DNA of 12,229 bases from a bacterium (GTDB lineage: Bacteria > JAMCPX01): assembly GCA_021800575.1 (NCBI GenBank), contig JAJYYW010000007.1:1-12229 (forward strand). The letters run 5' to 3'. Both the position numbers and the translations under genes were made by a program. The notes beneath the pieces were generated by a model. It did not search any database, was not told the DNA's origin, and was given only the letters and a program-made list of their open reading frames with translations. Positions within the stretch are counted from its first letter, which is position 1. Each line of letters starts with the position of its first letter. This document shows positions 1 to 6,795 of the stretch, piece after piece.

Positions 1-1
1 C

Positions 2-598
2 CAGGACATGGAGTTCAGGCCGCCAGCCGGAAAGTGGAACAACGTGGTTGTGACGTATTGGTATTCAAACGGCCAGTATTTTGCCGACGGCTATGTGAAC
101 GGGGCCATCGTGTCATCCAACGTGCTCCGTTCTCCGATCAAACTGCCACTTCCATACTCCCTGCAGATAGGCATGGCGCGTCAGAGCCCGTCGATGGTAT
201 TCAACGGCTCGATATCCAACGTGCAGCTCTACAACGCCTCGAACCCGCTTGCTGACAGGGACATGTATGTGCTCACGGGATTTGAAGACATCCTGAATTC
301 AAAACTGTGGGTCGGCTACAAGGGCTTCCAAAAATGGCTCCTTGCAGGCGGTGTCGCGTACGATCCTTCGGGGATTCCGCTGGACAACATGTATTCACTG
401 AACCTCGAATTCAACAAGCTCGAGGTTTTTGCCGAAGTCAATTACCAGGTCGCACCCTCAACGACGCTCGGTCTCGGCTTCGACCACAGCATCACGGAAA
501 ACAATACCGTGACGAACAGTCTTGCGCAACCCTCGGCGAACGGGGTGTACACGGGCAATATCGAAAAGATCACCCTGCTCGTGAATTACAAGTTTTAA
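2..598 (+). CDS. LamG-like domain / outer-membrane beta-barrel protein, C-terminal part (5' end outside window)
   Basis: The frame is open to the left edge, so only the last 198 residues are present; the ATG at position 8 is probably internal. Residues 1 to about 88 read as the end of a concanavalin A/LamG-like jelly roll: the GKWNNVVVTYW strand, the YVNG turn and the FNGSISNVQLYN strand are typical of this fold, which often binds glycans. Residues from about 89 to the end alternate polar and hydrophobic positions (KLWVGYKGF, KLEVFAEVNYQV, KITLLVNYKF) and finish in Phe. That pattern and terminal Phe are typical of outer-membrane beta-barrels recognised by the BAM machinery. The protein is therefore probably an outer-membrane protein with a LamG-like module set in or next to the barrel. 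The specific ligand cannot be told. A secreted beta-rich protein without a true barrel is the main alternative. A strong terminator follows immediately. Confidence 0.75.
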   Translation, partial: QDMEFRPPAGKWNNVVVTYWYSNGQYFADGYVNGAIVSSNVLRSPIKLPLPYSLQIGMARQSPSMVFNGSISNVQLYNASNPLADRDMYVLTGFEDILNSKLWVGYKGFQKWLLAGGVAYDPSGIPLDNMYSLNLEFNKLEVFAEVNYQVAPSTTLGLGFDHSITENNTVTNSLAQPSANGVYTGNIEKITLLVNYKF

Positions 599-603
599 TG
601 ATA

Positions 604-634
604 CGGGGCGGGGATTTCCCGCCCCGCACTTTTT
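604..634 (+). terminator. Intrinsic terminator after the LamG/barrel gene
   Basis: A perfect 9-bp GC-rich stem (604-612 with 618-626, arm CGGGGCGGG) closes a 5-base loop. Five T residues follow at 630-634. It begins six bases after the stop codon at 596-598, so it should end the transcript of the first gene. A near-identical core recurs on the other strand near 9983-10003. Confidence 0.85.
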
Positions 635-687
635 AATCACGTTTTTTCTGTTGAATACAGGTACGCACAGGATCGCCCTTCAGAACC

Positions 688-717
688 GCACACAAAATCG
701 CCCTGTTCTTTGTGTGC
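688..717 (+). promoter_or_regulatory. Perfect 9-bp inverted repeat in the leader of the RACo-like gene
   Basis: GCACACAAA (688-696) is exactly mirrored by TTTGTGTGC (709-717), with a 12-base loop. It ends ten bases before the Shine-Dalgarno-like AAGGGG (728-733) of the downstream gene. It has no T-tract of its own, so it is unlikely to be a terminator. An RNA hairpin near the ribosome site or a protein operator are both possible. I could not see a convincing -35/-10 pair in 635-739. Confidence 0.45.
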
Positions 718-739
718 ACACTGCGTGAAGGGGTACTGC

Positions 740-2305
740 ATGTCCGTTGGAGCAAGAATCGTCGTCCATACCGGTGCCTGCGCGGTGTACGCTGAAAACC
801 CGGGCAATATTCTGGAACTTATAGCACAGGCCGGGGTTGTCCTTGATGTACCATGTGCCGGGCTCGGCAGGTGCGGAAAATGCCGTGTCCGCGTGCAGGG
901 AGAACTGCCGCCGGACACCGTGGAACGGGCTGTTTTATCCGGCAGTGAAATCGATGATGGCGTGCGGCTTGCCTGCAGAAAACGGCGCATACCTGACGGC
1001 CTCGTGATTGAAGTCCAGGCTGCTGCGGAACGGGAGGCACCATTCGAGCATCCCCTGGAGCCGGTTGATGCGGGTATTGCCGTAGACCTCGGTACCACAA
1101 GTATCGTTGTGGCTTTCGTGAATCTGTCCGATGGAACCATCATGACCATGCACAGTCTGCTCAACCCCCAGCGTGCGTATGGTGCCGATGTTGTTTCCCG
1201 GATCAGGGCTGGTCTTGATCGCAGCGTGCTGGACAGCATGACAGGATCGACGATCGATGCGGTTACCCGGGAGATAGAATCAATGAGCCGGGAAATAGGT
1301 CTGGACAGAACGCGAATAAAAAGCATCGCTATCGCCGGGAATACCACGATGGAACACATCCTTACCGGAACCCCAGTGGCAAGCCTTGCGAAGGCTCCGT
1401 ACGCGCCCCTCTTTACCGGCAGGCGCCGTCTCCCCGCGCTGACCTCGTATTTCGGCCTGGAGGACAGCCGTGCCGCGGTGTTCCCCCTGATCGGCGGGTT
1501 TGTCGGCGGCGATACGGTTGCATCCCTACTCGCCTGCACCATGGATACATCGGACGGAACGGCTGCCCTGGTAGATATCGGGACGAATGCAGAGATAGCG
1601 GTAGGCGGCAGGACGGGCCTCGTGGTCAGCTCCGCCCCTGCGGGTCCTGCGTTCGAAGGCGGTGAGATACGGCACGGCATGAGGGCGCAGCGCGGTGCGA
1701 TCGAAGATGTCCGCATTGTGGACGATGCCGTTCATCTGTCGGTCAAAGGCGACGCAGAGCCTGCGGGTATCTGTGGTTCGGGCCTGGTAAGAATAGTGAC
1801 CGAACTCGTCCGGGCGGGAGTCGTAACCTCCGAGGGGGAGCTGCTGGATGCCGGGCGCATCGAAGGCAACCTTGCGCTCAGGGTGGTGACCAAAGGTGAT
1901 GAACAGGCATTTGTGCTCTACCGGTCTCCGGATCGCGAGATATGCCTGTACCAGTCGGATATCCGTGCTTTTCAGCTTGCGAAAGCGAGTATAGCCACAG
2001 GACTGTCCATGCTTATCGAACAAACGGGACGCAGGCCTTCCCGGCTTTACATTGCCGGTGCGTTCGGCAATTACCTGGATCCCGGGGATCTCGAATTTCT
2101 GGGCATGATACCGTCCTACCTTCTGCCTGCCACCTATTTTATCGGCGACAGCGTGATATCGGGACTGAAACGGTTTATCCTGAATTTCCCCCCGGTCGAT
2201 CTGGACGGTCTCCTTTCGAACATCCATCACATCGAGCTTGCCGACGATCCCTCGTTCAACGCGCGGTTTCTGGCCCGGCTCGCGTTGAGAAAGGCCGAAG
2301 ACTGA
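740..2305 (+). CDS. RACo/RamA-like corrinoid-protein reductive activator (2Fe-2S ferredoxin + ASKHA/DUF4445 domain)
   Basis: This 521-residue protein couples ATP hydrolysis to electron transfer; family members reduce inactive Co(II) cobalamin on corrinoid proteins to Co(I). Residues 1-92 form a plant-type [2Fe-2S] ferredoxin domain with C39-x5-C45-x2-C48 and a distant C79. From residue 112 an ASKHA ATPase fold follows: DLGTTS at 116-121 (phosphate 1), AIAGNTTM at 197-204, VDIGTNAE at 278-285 (phosphate 2), GICGSGLVR near 343 and LYIAGAFGNYL at 436-446 (adenosine). It seems shorter than the classical Carboxydothermus RACo and lacks extra C-terminal 4Fe-4S motifs like those of methanogen RamA. 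The start is set at ATG 740 because AAGGGG lies six bases upstream; a TTG ten codons earlier lacks such a site. No carbonyl branch genes are adjacent. The partner could be a methyltransferase corrinoid protein or a cobalamin-dependent methionine synthase; metK and ahcY lie 1.1 kb downstream. Fold and family are firm, partner is inferred. Confidence 0.88.
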   Translation: MSVGARIVVHTGACAVYAENPGNILELIAQAGVVLDVPCAGLGRCGKCRVRVQGELPPDTVERAVLSGSEIDDGVRLACRKRRIPDGLVIEVQAAAEREAPFEHPLEPVDAGIAVDLGTTSIVVAFVNLSDGTIMTMHSLLNPQRAYGADVVSRIRAGLDRSVLDSMTGSTIDAVTREIESMSREIGLDRTRIKSIAIAGNTTMEHILTGTPVASLAKAPYAPLFTGRRRLPALTSYFGLEDSRAAVFPLIGGFVGGDTVASLLACTMDTSDGTAALVDIGTNAEIAVGGRTGLVVSSAPAGPAFEGGEIRHGMRAQRGAIEDVRIVDDAVHLSVKGDAEPAGICGSGLVRIVTELVRAGVVTSEGELLDAGRIEGNLALRVVTKGDEQAFVLYRSPDREICLYQSDIRAFQLAKASIATGLSMLIEQTGRRPSRLYIAGAFGNYLDPGDLEFLGMIPSYLLPATYFIGDSVISGLKRFILNFPPVDLDGLLSNIHHIELADDPSFNARFLARLALRKAED

Positions 2306-2309
2306 GCGC

Positions 2310-2720
2310 TCAGCGCTTGACCTGTTTGACCTTGTAGTACTTGTAGCCCATGAACCCGGCGATGATGACGAGTCCCAGAATGTCCTGCCATGTTGATTTC
2401 GCGATCAATCCGTAGGCGAGGGAAAGTACCCCGGTCAGCAGAATGGAATATTCAAACCCGAACAACCGCACGAGAAGATTTTGTTTCGGTTTCAGTTCGT
2501 CGGTACTTCCGTGCGCGGGCATGAATTTGAACTGCATGACCGTGGTCAGCTGCTTGATATACTTTGCCGCTATGGCCGGATTGCTTGCCTGCAGTCCCTG
2601 GTACCGCTTGAGTGCTTCATGTTCCAGGTTATACTTGACGCACGCATTCACGTACTGCTGGTGCAGCGTCTCGTTCGAAATATCCGCCTGGACATTTTTC
2701 CATAGTTCAGGTTCTGTCAT
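2310..2720 (-). CDS. Small TPR-like protein with two C-terminal transmembrane helices
   Basis: With the ATG at 2718-2720 the product is 136 residues. Residues 1-65 are helical and resemble one or two TPR-like repeats (LW..V..D..N...H..YV..C, then EALKRYQ and a second helix pair), usually a protein-protein interaction module. Two hydrophobic segments follow at about 91-107 and 112-126, ending in a basic tail (KYYKVKQVKR), so it is probably an inner-membrane protein with the TPR part and the tail on the cytoplasmic side. No catalytic motif is visible. The frame stays open upstream to ATG 2753 and TTG 2759, but none of the candidate starts has a good Shine-Dalgarno; MTEPELW is chosen as the most natural beginning. 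A GATAAT -10-like box lies at 2752-2757 on this strand. It converges on the RACo-like gene with four bases between the stop codons and diverges from the YqgF gene. The specific role is unknown. Confidence 0.7.
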   Translation of the reverse strand: MTEPELWKNVQADISNETLHQQYVNACVKYNLEHEALKRYQGLQASNPAIAAKYIKQLTTVMQFKFMPAHGSTDELKPKQNLLVRLFGFEYSILLTGVLSLAYGLIAKSTWQDILGLVIIAGFMGYKYYKVKQVKR

Positions 2721-2792
2721 GGTAATTTTAAACTTAATCACCGGGCATGGCATTATCAACTGTGTGCTTGACTTTTTAAGTGTTCATCGTAC

Positions 2793-3230
2793 ATGCTACC
2801 CTGTGTGAAAAGGATGCTTGCGATAGATTACGGGGATGTACGGATGGGGCTTGCCGTGAATGACGCACTCGGCTTGACGGCGCAGGGGGTGTGCAGCTTC
2901 AAACGGACATCGCTGAAGAACGATCTTGAAACGATACGGGAAGTCATGACAGCGCACCATGTCGAAGAGATCGTTATCGGTATGCCCTACACGCTCCGGG
3001 GAGAGAAGGGGGCCAAGGCAAAGGACGTGGATGCTTTCATAGAAGTGCTCAGGGAGCATTTCGCGCTTCCCGTGGTCCCGTGGGACGAGCGGTACACAAC
3101 CGTTCAGGCCGAGGAGATTCTTGACAGTTCCGGGGTGAACCGCAAAAAGAAAAAGTCGGTCGTCGACATGCTTGCAGCGACCTTTATCCTCGAGAGCTAT
3201 ATGGAGAGTCTGAGGGTACACAAGGAATAA
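2793..3230 (+). CDS. ruvX: YqgF/RuvX-family Holliday-junction-resolvase-like protein
   Basis: A protein of about 140 residues with the RNase H-like fold of the YqgF/RuvX family, which acts in 16S rRNA 5'-end maturation and has been proposed as a back-up Holliday junction resolvase. Visible hallmarks are the first strand LAIDYGDVRMGLAV with the catalytic Asp, the VIGMPYTLRGEKG segment, WDERYTT, and the C-terminal KKKSVVDMLAA helix with the last acidic residue. Length matches the family. The start is uncertain: ATG 2793 gives the longest form, while GTG 2805 (beginning VKRMLAIDYG) gives the N-terminus most usual for the family and ATG 2814 an even shorter one. None has a well-spaced Shine-Dalgarno. 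A TTGACT box at 2768-2773 could be the -35 of its promoter, with only a weak -10. It is transcribed away from the TPR/TM gene and is followed by a 218-base gap before metK. Confidence 0.88.
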   Translation: MLPCVKRMLAIDYGDVRMGLAVNDALGLTAQGVCSFKRTSLKNDLETIREVMTAHHVEEIVIGMPYTLRGEKGAKAKDVDAFIEVLREHFALPVVPWDERYTTVQAEEILDSSGVNRKKKKSVVDMLAATFILESYMESLRVHKE

Positions 3231-3290
3231 TACTTTGTTTCCGGACACCGGCCGCAGCCGCTGCGCGGAACATATATCCTTTTGACCTGC

Positions 3291-3319
3291 TTGACTATGC
3301 TGCAAATAGATTGTATGGT
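3291..3319 (+). promoter_or_regulatory. Candidate sigma70-type promoter for the metK operon
   Basis: TTGACT (3291-3296) and TATGGT (3314-3319) are separated by 17 bases. Start of transcription would be near 3326, giving a leader of about 120 bases before metK. The -35 is good and the -10 is only four of six, so confidence is modest. Confidence 0.35.
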
Positions 3320-3373
3320 GCTCGTTATATTTACCGCCGTAAGGAATTCATGTCGTTTCTGAATACCCAGGAG

Positions 3374-3404
3374 TCTTGACGGGCCTGTTCGTGGTTTGTC
3401 GAGA
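3374..3404 (+). promoter_or_regulatory. Putative leader hairpin upstream of metK
   Basis: TCTTGAC (3374-3380) can pair with GTCGAGA (3398-3404), a 7-bp stem with one G-U pair and a 17-base loop. A self-complementary CCGGCCGG follows at 3416-3423, just before the Shine-Dalgarno. I looked for the conserved cores of SAM-I and SAH riboswitches and did not recognise either. The structure may be chance or a leader element of unknown class. Confidence 0.25.
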
Positions 3405-3448
3405 GGCAGGATTTCCCGGCCGGTGAAAAACAATTAAAGGAGAGAGAG

Positions 3449-4606
3449 ATGAAAAACAACTATTTATTTACATCCGAGTCTGTAACCGAAGGACATCCGG
3501 ATAAAGTTGCAGACCAGGTGTCGGATGCTATCCTCGATGCGGCGATCGCACAGGACAAGTATTCGAGGGTTGCGTGCGAGACACTCGTCACGACAGGCCT
3601 TGCGGTGATTGCCGGTGAAATAACCACACGCGGCAACCTTCTGTACTCGGATATTGCGCGGGAGGTCATCAAAGATATAGGATACGATGATCCGGAGATG
3701 GGGTATGACTGGAGGTCGTGCGGTGTTATCGTCTCTGTCAAGCAGCAGTCCCCCGACATTGCAATGGGGGTCAACCGCGGCAAGGACAAGCTGGGCGCAG
3801 GCGATCAGGGTATGATGTTCGGGTATGCGACGAACGAAACAAAGAACCTGATGCCCGCACCGATATCGTATGCGAATGCGCTGGTGAAGAGACTCGCCGA
3901 GGTGAGAAAGAGCGGCAAGCTCAACTTCCTCAGGCCCGATGGAAAGTCGCAGGTCACGTTCCAGTATGAAAACGGAAAGCCCGTCGGTGTCAAGGCCATT
4001 GTCATAGCGGCCCAGCATTCCGAAGATGTTTCCAACAACACATTAAAAGAAGCCATAGTAGAGGACGTCATCAAAAAGATTGTCCCCGCGCGCCTGCTGA
4101 GGAAGGATACGAAGTACTATATCAACCCCACGGGACGGTTTGTCATCGGGGGCCCCCACGGAGATACGGGTCTGACCGGAAGGAAGATCATCGTCGATAC
4201 GTACGGCGGATTCGGCCGGCACGGCGGCGGCGCTTTTTCCGGCAAGGATCCATCGAAGGTGGACAGGAGCGGCTCGTACATGGCCCGGTATATAGCGAAG
4301 AATATTGTTGCGGCAGGGCTCGCGGACCGGTGCGAAGTCCAGCTCGCCTATGCCATCGGTGTTCCCGACCCGGTGTCGATCATGATCGACACGTTCGGAA
4401 CCGGGAAGACGCAGAACGGTGCTCTGGAGAAGGCGGTTTCCCGCGTCTTCAGAATGGACCCGGCAGGCATCATCAAGGAGCTCAGGCTGCTGGAGCCGAA
4501 GTACCGGAGGACCGCTGCGTACGGGCATTTCGGACGGACGGAACCGGAATTTACGTGGGAACGTACGGATAAGACAAACGCACTTTTAAAAGAGGTGAAC
4601 AGATGA
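3449..4606 (+). CDS. metK: S-adenosylmethionine synthetase (methionine adenosyltransferase)
   Basis: Makes S-adenosylmethionine from methionine and ATP, releasing phosphate and diphosphate, in the cytoplasm. The 385-residue length is normal. Hallmarks are GHPDK at 15-19 (ATP/Mg binding), GAGDQG at 116-121 (first PROSITE signature), [13 protein letters not shown] from 234 and the glycine-rich [16 protein letters not shown] at 259-274 (P-loop-like second signature). The start is well supported by AAAGGAGAG ending a few bases before the ATG. Its last codon and stop overlap the first codon of ahcY in an ATGA, so the two are translationally coupled and probably co-transcribed. Together they form the SAM supply and SAH disposal steps of the methyl cycle. 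Transcription probably starts in the 218-base gap upstream. Confidence 0.98.
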   Translation: MKNNYLFTSESVTEGHPDKVADQVSDAILDAAIAQDKYSRVACETLVTTGLAVIAGEITTRGNLLYSDIAREVIKDIGYDDPEMGYDWRSCGVIVSVKQQSPDIAMGVNRGKDKLGAGDQGMMFGYATNETKNLMPAPISYANALVKRLAEVRKSGKLNFLRPDGKSQVTFQYENGKPVGVKAIVIAAQHSEDVSNNTLKEAIVEDVIKKIVPARLLRKDTKYYINPTGRFVIGGPHGDTGLTGRKIIVDTYGGFGRHGGGAFSGKDPSKVDRSGSYMARYIAKNIVAAGLADRCEVQLAYAIGVPDPVSIMIDTFGTGKTQNGALEKAVSRVFRMDPAGIIKELRLLEPKYRRTAAYGHFGRTEPEFTWERTDKTNALLKEVNR

Positions 4607-5862
4607 AGGGGTATGACGTAAAAGACATCCGGCTTGCACAGACCGGAAAACAGCGTATTGAATGGGCGTACAAAACCATGGGTGTTCTGCAGCTTATCGA
4701 GAAAGACTTTGCCAGGCGCAAGCCACTCAAAGGACTGAAGATAGCCGCATGCCTCCACGTGACGACGGAAACCGCGAACCTTATGCGGGTACTGAAGGTC
4801 GGCGGCGCTGACGTCGCACTTGCCGCCTCCAATCCGTTGAGCACGCAGGATGACGTTGCAGCGTCACTGGTCAGGCATTTTGATGTGCCGACATTCGCTA
4901 TCAAAGGTGAGGACACGAAGACCTATTACCGGCATATTGACTCCGTACTTGCTTCATCCCCGGTCATCACCATGGACGACGGCGCCGACCTGGTCAGCAC
5001 CATCCACACGAAAAAGGGTGCGCTTCTCGAGCGGGTGATAGGGGGCACCGAGGAAACAACGACGGGTGTCATCCGGCTCAGGAGCATGGCGAAGGACGGC
5101 AAGCTCTCCTATCCGGTCATCTCGGTGAACGATGCGTACACCAAGCACCTCTTTGATAACCGGTACGGCACCGGCCAGAGTACCCTTGACGGAATTCTGC
5201 GCGCGACCAACCGCCTGGTGTCCGGTTCTGTATTCGTCGTGTGCGGCTACGGCTGGTGCGGCAGGGGGGTTGCAATGCGTGCAAACGGCCTGGGCGGACG
5301 GGTCATCGTCACCGAGGTTGACCCCATCCGGGCACTCGAGGCTGTTATGGATGGATACCAGGTCATGCCTATCAATGAAGCCGCGAAGATCGGCGACATC
5401 TTTGTCACGGTGACCGGCGATATAGCGGTGATCGGCAAACAGGCATTTTTGAATATGAAGGACGGCGCTATCGTCGCCAACTCCGGTCATTTTAATGTCG
5501 AGCTCGATCTGGCAACGCTCAAATCCATAGCCCGGTCGCGCAGGGAGATCCGTAACTTCGTGGAGGAGTATGTTCTGCCGAACGGCAGGGCTGTTTATGT
5601 TCTCGCGGACGGCCGGCTGGTGAATCTGTCCGCAGCGGAAGGCCATCCGTCGAGTGTCATGGATATGAGTTTTGCAAACCAGGCCCTGTCCGTCCAGTAC
5701 CTGAAGAACAATGCGCACAAGCTCGAGAAGAAGGTTTACGCGGTTCCCGAGGACATCGACAGGAATATCGCGGTCATCAAGCTCAGGACGCTCGGCATCA
5801 AGATCGATACCCTGACACCACAGCAGAAGGAATACCTTGCCTCGTGGGAAAGCGGAACATAG
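4603..5862 (+). CDS. ahcY: S-adenosylhomocysteine hydrolase, archaeal/thermophile-type
   Basis: Hydrolyses SAH, the inhibitory product of SAM-dependent methyl transfer, reversibly to adenosine and homocysteine using tightly bound NAD. The 419-residue protein carries the expected active-site residues: H52 in [11 protein letters not shown]126 in DDGADL, E151 in [10 protein letters not shown]181 and D185 in [11 protein letters not shown]. The Rossmann loop is CGYGWCGRG at 214-222, followed by GHFNVE at 295-300 and [16 protein letters not shown]. The [15 protein letters not shown] motif and the short C-terminus ending YLASWESGT, without the usual bacterial/eukaryotic KPDHYRY tail, mark the archaeal/thermophile branch. 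In methanogens some members of that branch prefer S-inosylhomocysteine, so this alternative substrate should be kept in mind. It overlaps metK by 4 bases at its start and the methyltransferase gene by 26 bases at its end. AAAGAGGTGA just inside metK supplies the ribosome site. Confidence 0.96.
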   Translation: MKGYDVKDIRLAQTGKQRIEWAYKTMGVLQLIEKDFARRKPLKGLKIAACLHVTTETANLMRVLKVGGADVALAASNPLSTQDDVAASLVRHFDVPTFAIKGEDTKTYYRHIDSVLASSPVITMDDGADLVSTIHTKKGALLERVIGGTEETTTGVIRLRSMAKDGKLSYPVISVNDAYTKHLFDNRYGTGQSTLDGILRATNRLVSGSVFVVCGYGWCGRGVAMRANGLGGRVIVTEVDPIRALEAVMDGYQVMPINEAAKIGDIFVTVTGDIAVIGKQAFLNMKDGAIVANSGHFNVELDLATLKSIARSRREIRNFVEEYVLPNGRAVYVLADGRLVNLSAAEGHPSSVMDMSFANQALSVQYLKNNAHKLEKKVYAVPEDIDRNIAVIKLRTLGIKIDTLTPQQKEYLASWESGT

Positions 5863-6610
5863 TCTCGACAGTATCATTTATCCTGATTTCAGATTCTACC
5901 AGCCGCTGAAGGGCTACCGGATCAACATCGACACCGTAATTCTGTATCACTTCGCGGCTGCACGGGCGGCAGGCTACGTGCTTGAGGCGGGCTCGGCATC
6001 CGGTGTCGTGAGTACCCTGTTGTCCCGGCGCCGGAAGGTTACCCATGTCACCGGTGTTGAGATAAACGCGGCGGCCTACGGGATGTCCCAGCAGAACCGG
6101 GAACTCAACGGCTGTGCCGGGAAGGTCGAATTCCTGCATGAGGACATCAAGAATTACAAGCTTCTGTTCAAGCCCCAGTCCTTTGATACCATCGTGACAA
6201 ACCCTCCGTTTTATAAACAGGGAACAGGCAGGTTGAGTAAAGAACAGGGACTGACTGTTGCCCATCACGAACAGCTGCTGACCCTCGAGGATATGTTCGA
6301 ATCCGCGCGGTACCTGCTGAAGCCCAAAGGATACTGTATAATGATGTTTCCGTGTTCAAGGCTGGACGAACTCCTGTCTGAAACCAGGGGGTTTGCCGTT
6401 GAAGTCCTGCGGTTTATACACCGGAAACAGGACAGGCCGGCGGACCTCTTCATGATGTGTGCGCGAAAAGGAGGAGGAAAACAGCTGCGCGTGGTTCCGC
6501 CCTTGTTTGTGCACGGGAACACAGGCTATTCTGAGGAGGTCGAACACATGCTCAACCCTGCGCTCCCCCGCGGAAGGGGCACTTGGCACCATGTCCCGGC
6601 AACGGAGTAA
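5837..6610 (+). CDS. TrmN6-type tRNA1(Val) (adenine-N6)-methyltransferase family protein
   Basis: A class I SAM-dependent methyltransferase of the COG4123 group; E. coli TrmN6 (YfiC) methylates A37 of tRNA1(Val). The 257-residue protein begins with the family's lead-in [23 protein letters not shown]. The SAM-binding motif I is VLEAGSASG at 48-56, less canonical than the usual D-x-GxGxG, followed by VEIN at 74-77, HEDI at 101-104, the N6-adenine signature NPPF at 122-125 and the AHHE segment near 142. The start is taken as TTG 5837: there is no ATG or GTG before the conserved N-terminus, and AAGGA lies five bases upstream inside ahcY. The 26-base overlap with ahcY implies co-transcription, which fits an enzyme that consumes SAM and makes SAH. 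The exact RNA substrate is not shown; other N6-adenine targets or PrmC-like activity are less likely. Confidence 0.85.
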   Translation: MPRGKAEHSLDSIIYPDFRFYQPLKGYRINIDTVILYHFAAARAAGYVLEAGSASGVVSTLLSRRRKVTHVTGVEINAAAYGMSQQNRELNGCAGKVEFLHEDIKNYKLLFKPQSFDTIVTNPPFYKQGTGRLSKEQGLTVAHHEQLLTLEDMFESARYLLKPKGYCIMMFPCSRLDELLSETRGFAVEVLRFIHRKQDRPADLFMMCARKGGGKQLRVVPPLFVHGNTGYSEEVEHMLNPALPRGRGTWHHVPATE

Positions 6611-6629
6611 CGAGGTCTTAGCCTGCGGC

Positions 6630-6651
6630 ACGTTCACCACGGTGAGAACGT
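6630..6651. repeat. 22-bp imperfect dyad downstream of the trmN6-like gene
   Basis: ACGTTC (6630-6635) is mirrored by GAACGT (6646-6651), with further pairing of ACC to GGT inside. The remaining centre is short, so it resembles an operator-like dyad more than an RNA loop. It is the first of three successive inverted repeats before the OmpA-family gene. Confidence 0.35.
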
Positions 6652-6655
6652 TATG

Positions 6656-6677
6656 ACAGCGGCTTCCCACCCGCTGT
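6656..6677 (+). terminator. Possible weak terminator of the metK-ahcY-trmN6 operon
   Basis: ACAGCGG (6656-6662) pairs perfectly with CCGCTGT (6671-6677) around an 8-base loop. It is followed by only a short T-rich stretch (TTATACGTT), so termination would be weak or factor-assisted. It lies 45 bases beyond the last stop codon of the operon. Confidence 0.45.
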
Positions 6678-6700
6678 TTATACGTTCCTTCTTCGAAAAC

Positions 6701-6725
6701 TTTTTTCAGGAACGGCCTGAAAAAA
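6701..6725. repeat. Perfect 10-bp inverted repeat upstream of the ompA-family promoter
   Basis: TTTTTTCAGG (6701-6710) and CCTGAAAAAA (6716-6725) are exact reverse complements around AACGG. On both strands the T-run is on the 5' side of the stem, so it does not have the form of an intrinsic terminator. Its A-tract lies at about -45 to -55 relative to the predicted transcription start of the next gene, where an UP element or a regulator site would sit. Confidence 0.6.
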
Positions 6726-6738
6726 AACAACAGCAGGC

Positions 6739-6767
6739 TTGACTGGATCTCATTTCTCCTGTACAAA
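6739..6767 (+). promoter_or_regulatory. Sigma70-type promoter of the OmpA-family gene
   Basis: TTGACT (6739-6744) and TACAAA (6762-6767) are 17 bases apart. The predicted start near 6774 leaves a leader of about 22 bases that includes the strong Shine-Dalgarno GAGGAGG (6785-6791). An A-rich tract (6720-6729) just upstream could act as an UP element. Confidence 0.6.
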
Positions 6768-6795
6768 GAATGCAGACATGTGTTGAGGAGGTTGT

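Noticed and set aside
710..739. Ten-codon N-terminal extension of the RACo-like protein from TTG
   Set aside because: The ATG at 740 has AAGGGG at good spacing, and the extension overlaps the right arm of the leader hairpin. The two extra Cys residues it would add are not part of the ferredoxin motif.
637..1716. A 359-codon open frame on the minus strand across the RACo-like gene
   Set aside because: It is antisense to a gene with clear ferredoxin and ASKHA motifs, has a Ser/Arg/Pro-rich composition typical of a mirror frame, and shows no recognisable domain.
3231..3448. A SAM-I, SAM-II or SAH riboswitch before metK
   Set aside because: I could not find the conserved core sequences; only weak generic pairing is visible.
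4954..5877. A 307-codon minus-strand frame across ahcY
   Set aside because: It is fully antisense to a highly conserved gene and its sequence has no coherent fold signature.
6701..6725. The perfect A/T-rich palindrome as an intrinsic terminator
   Set aside because: On both strands the T-run precedes the stem and A's follow it, the wrong order for termination.
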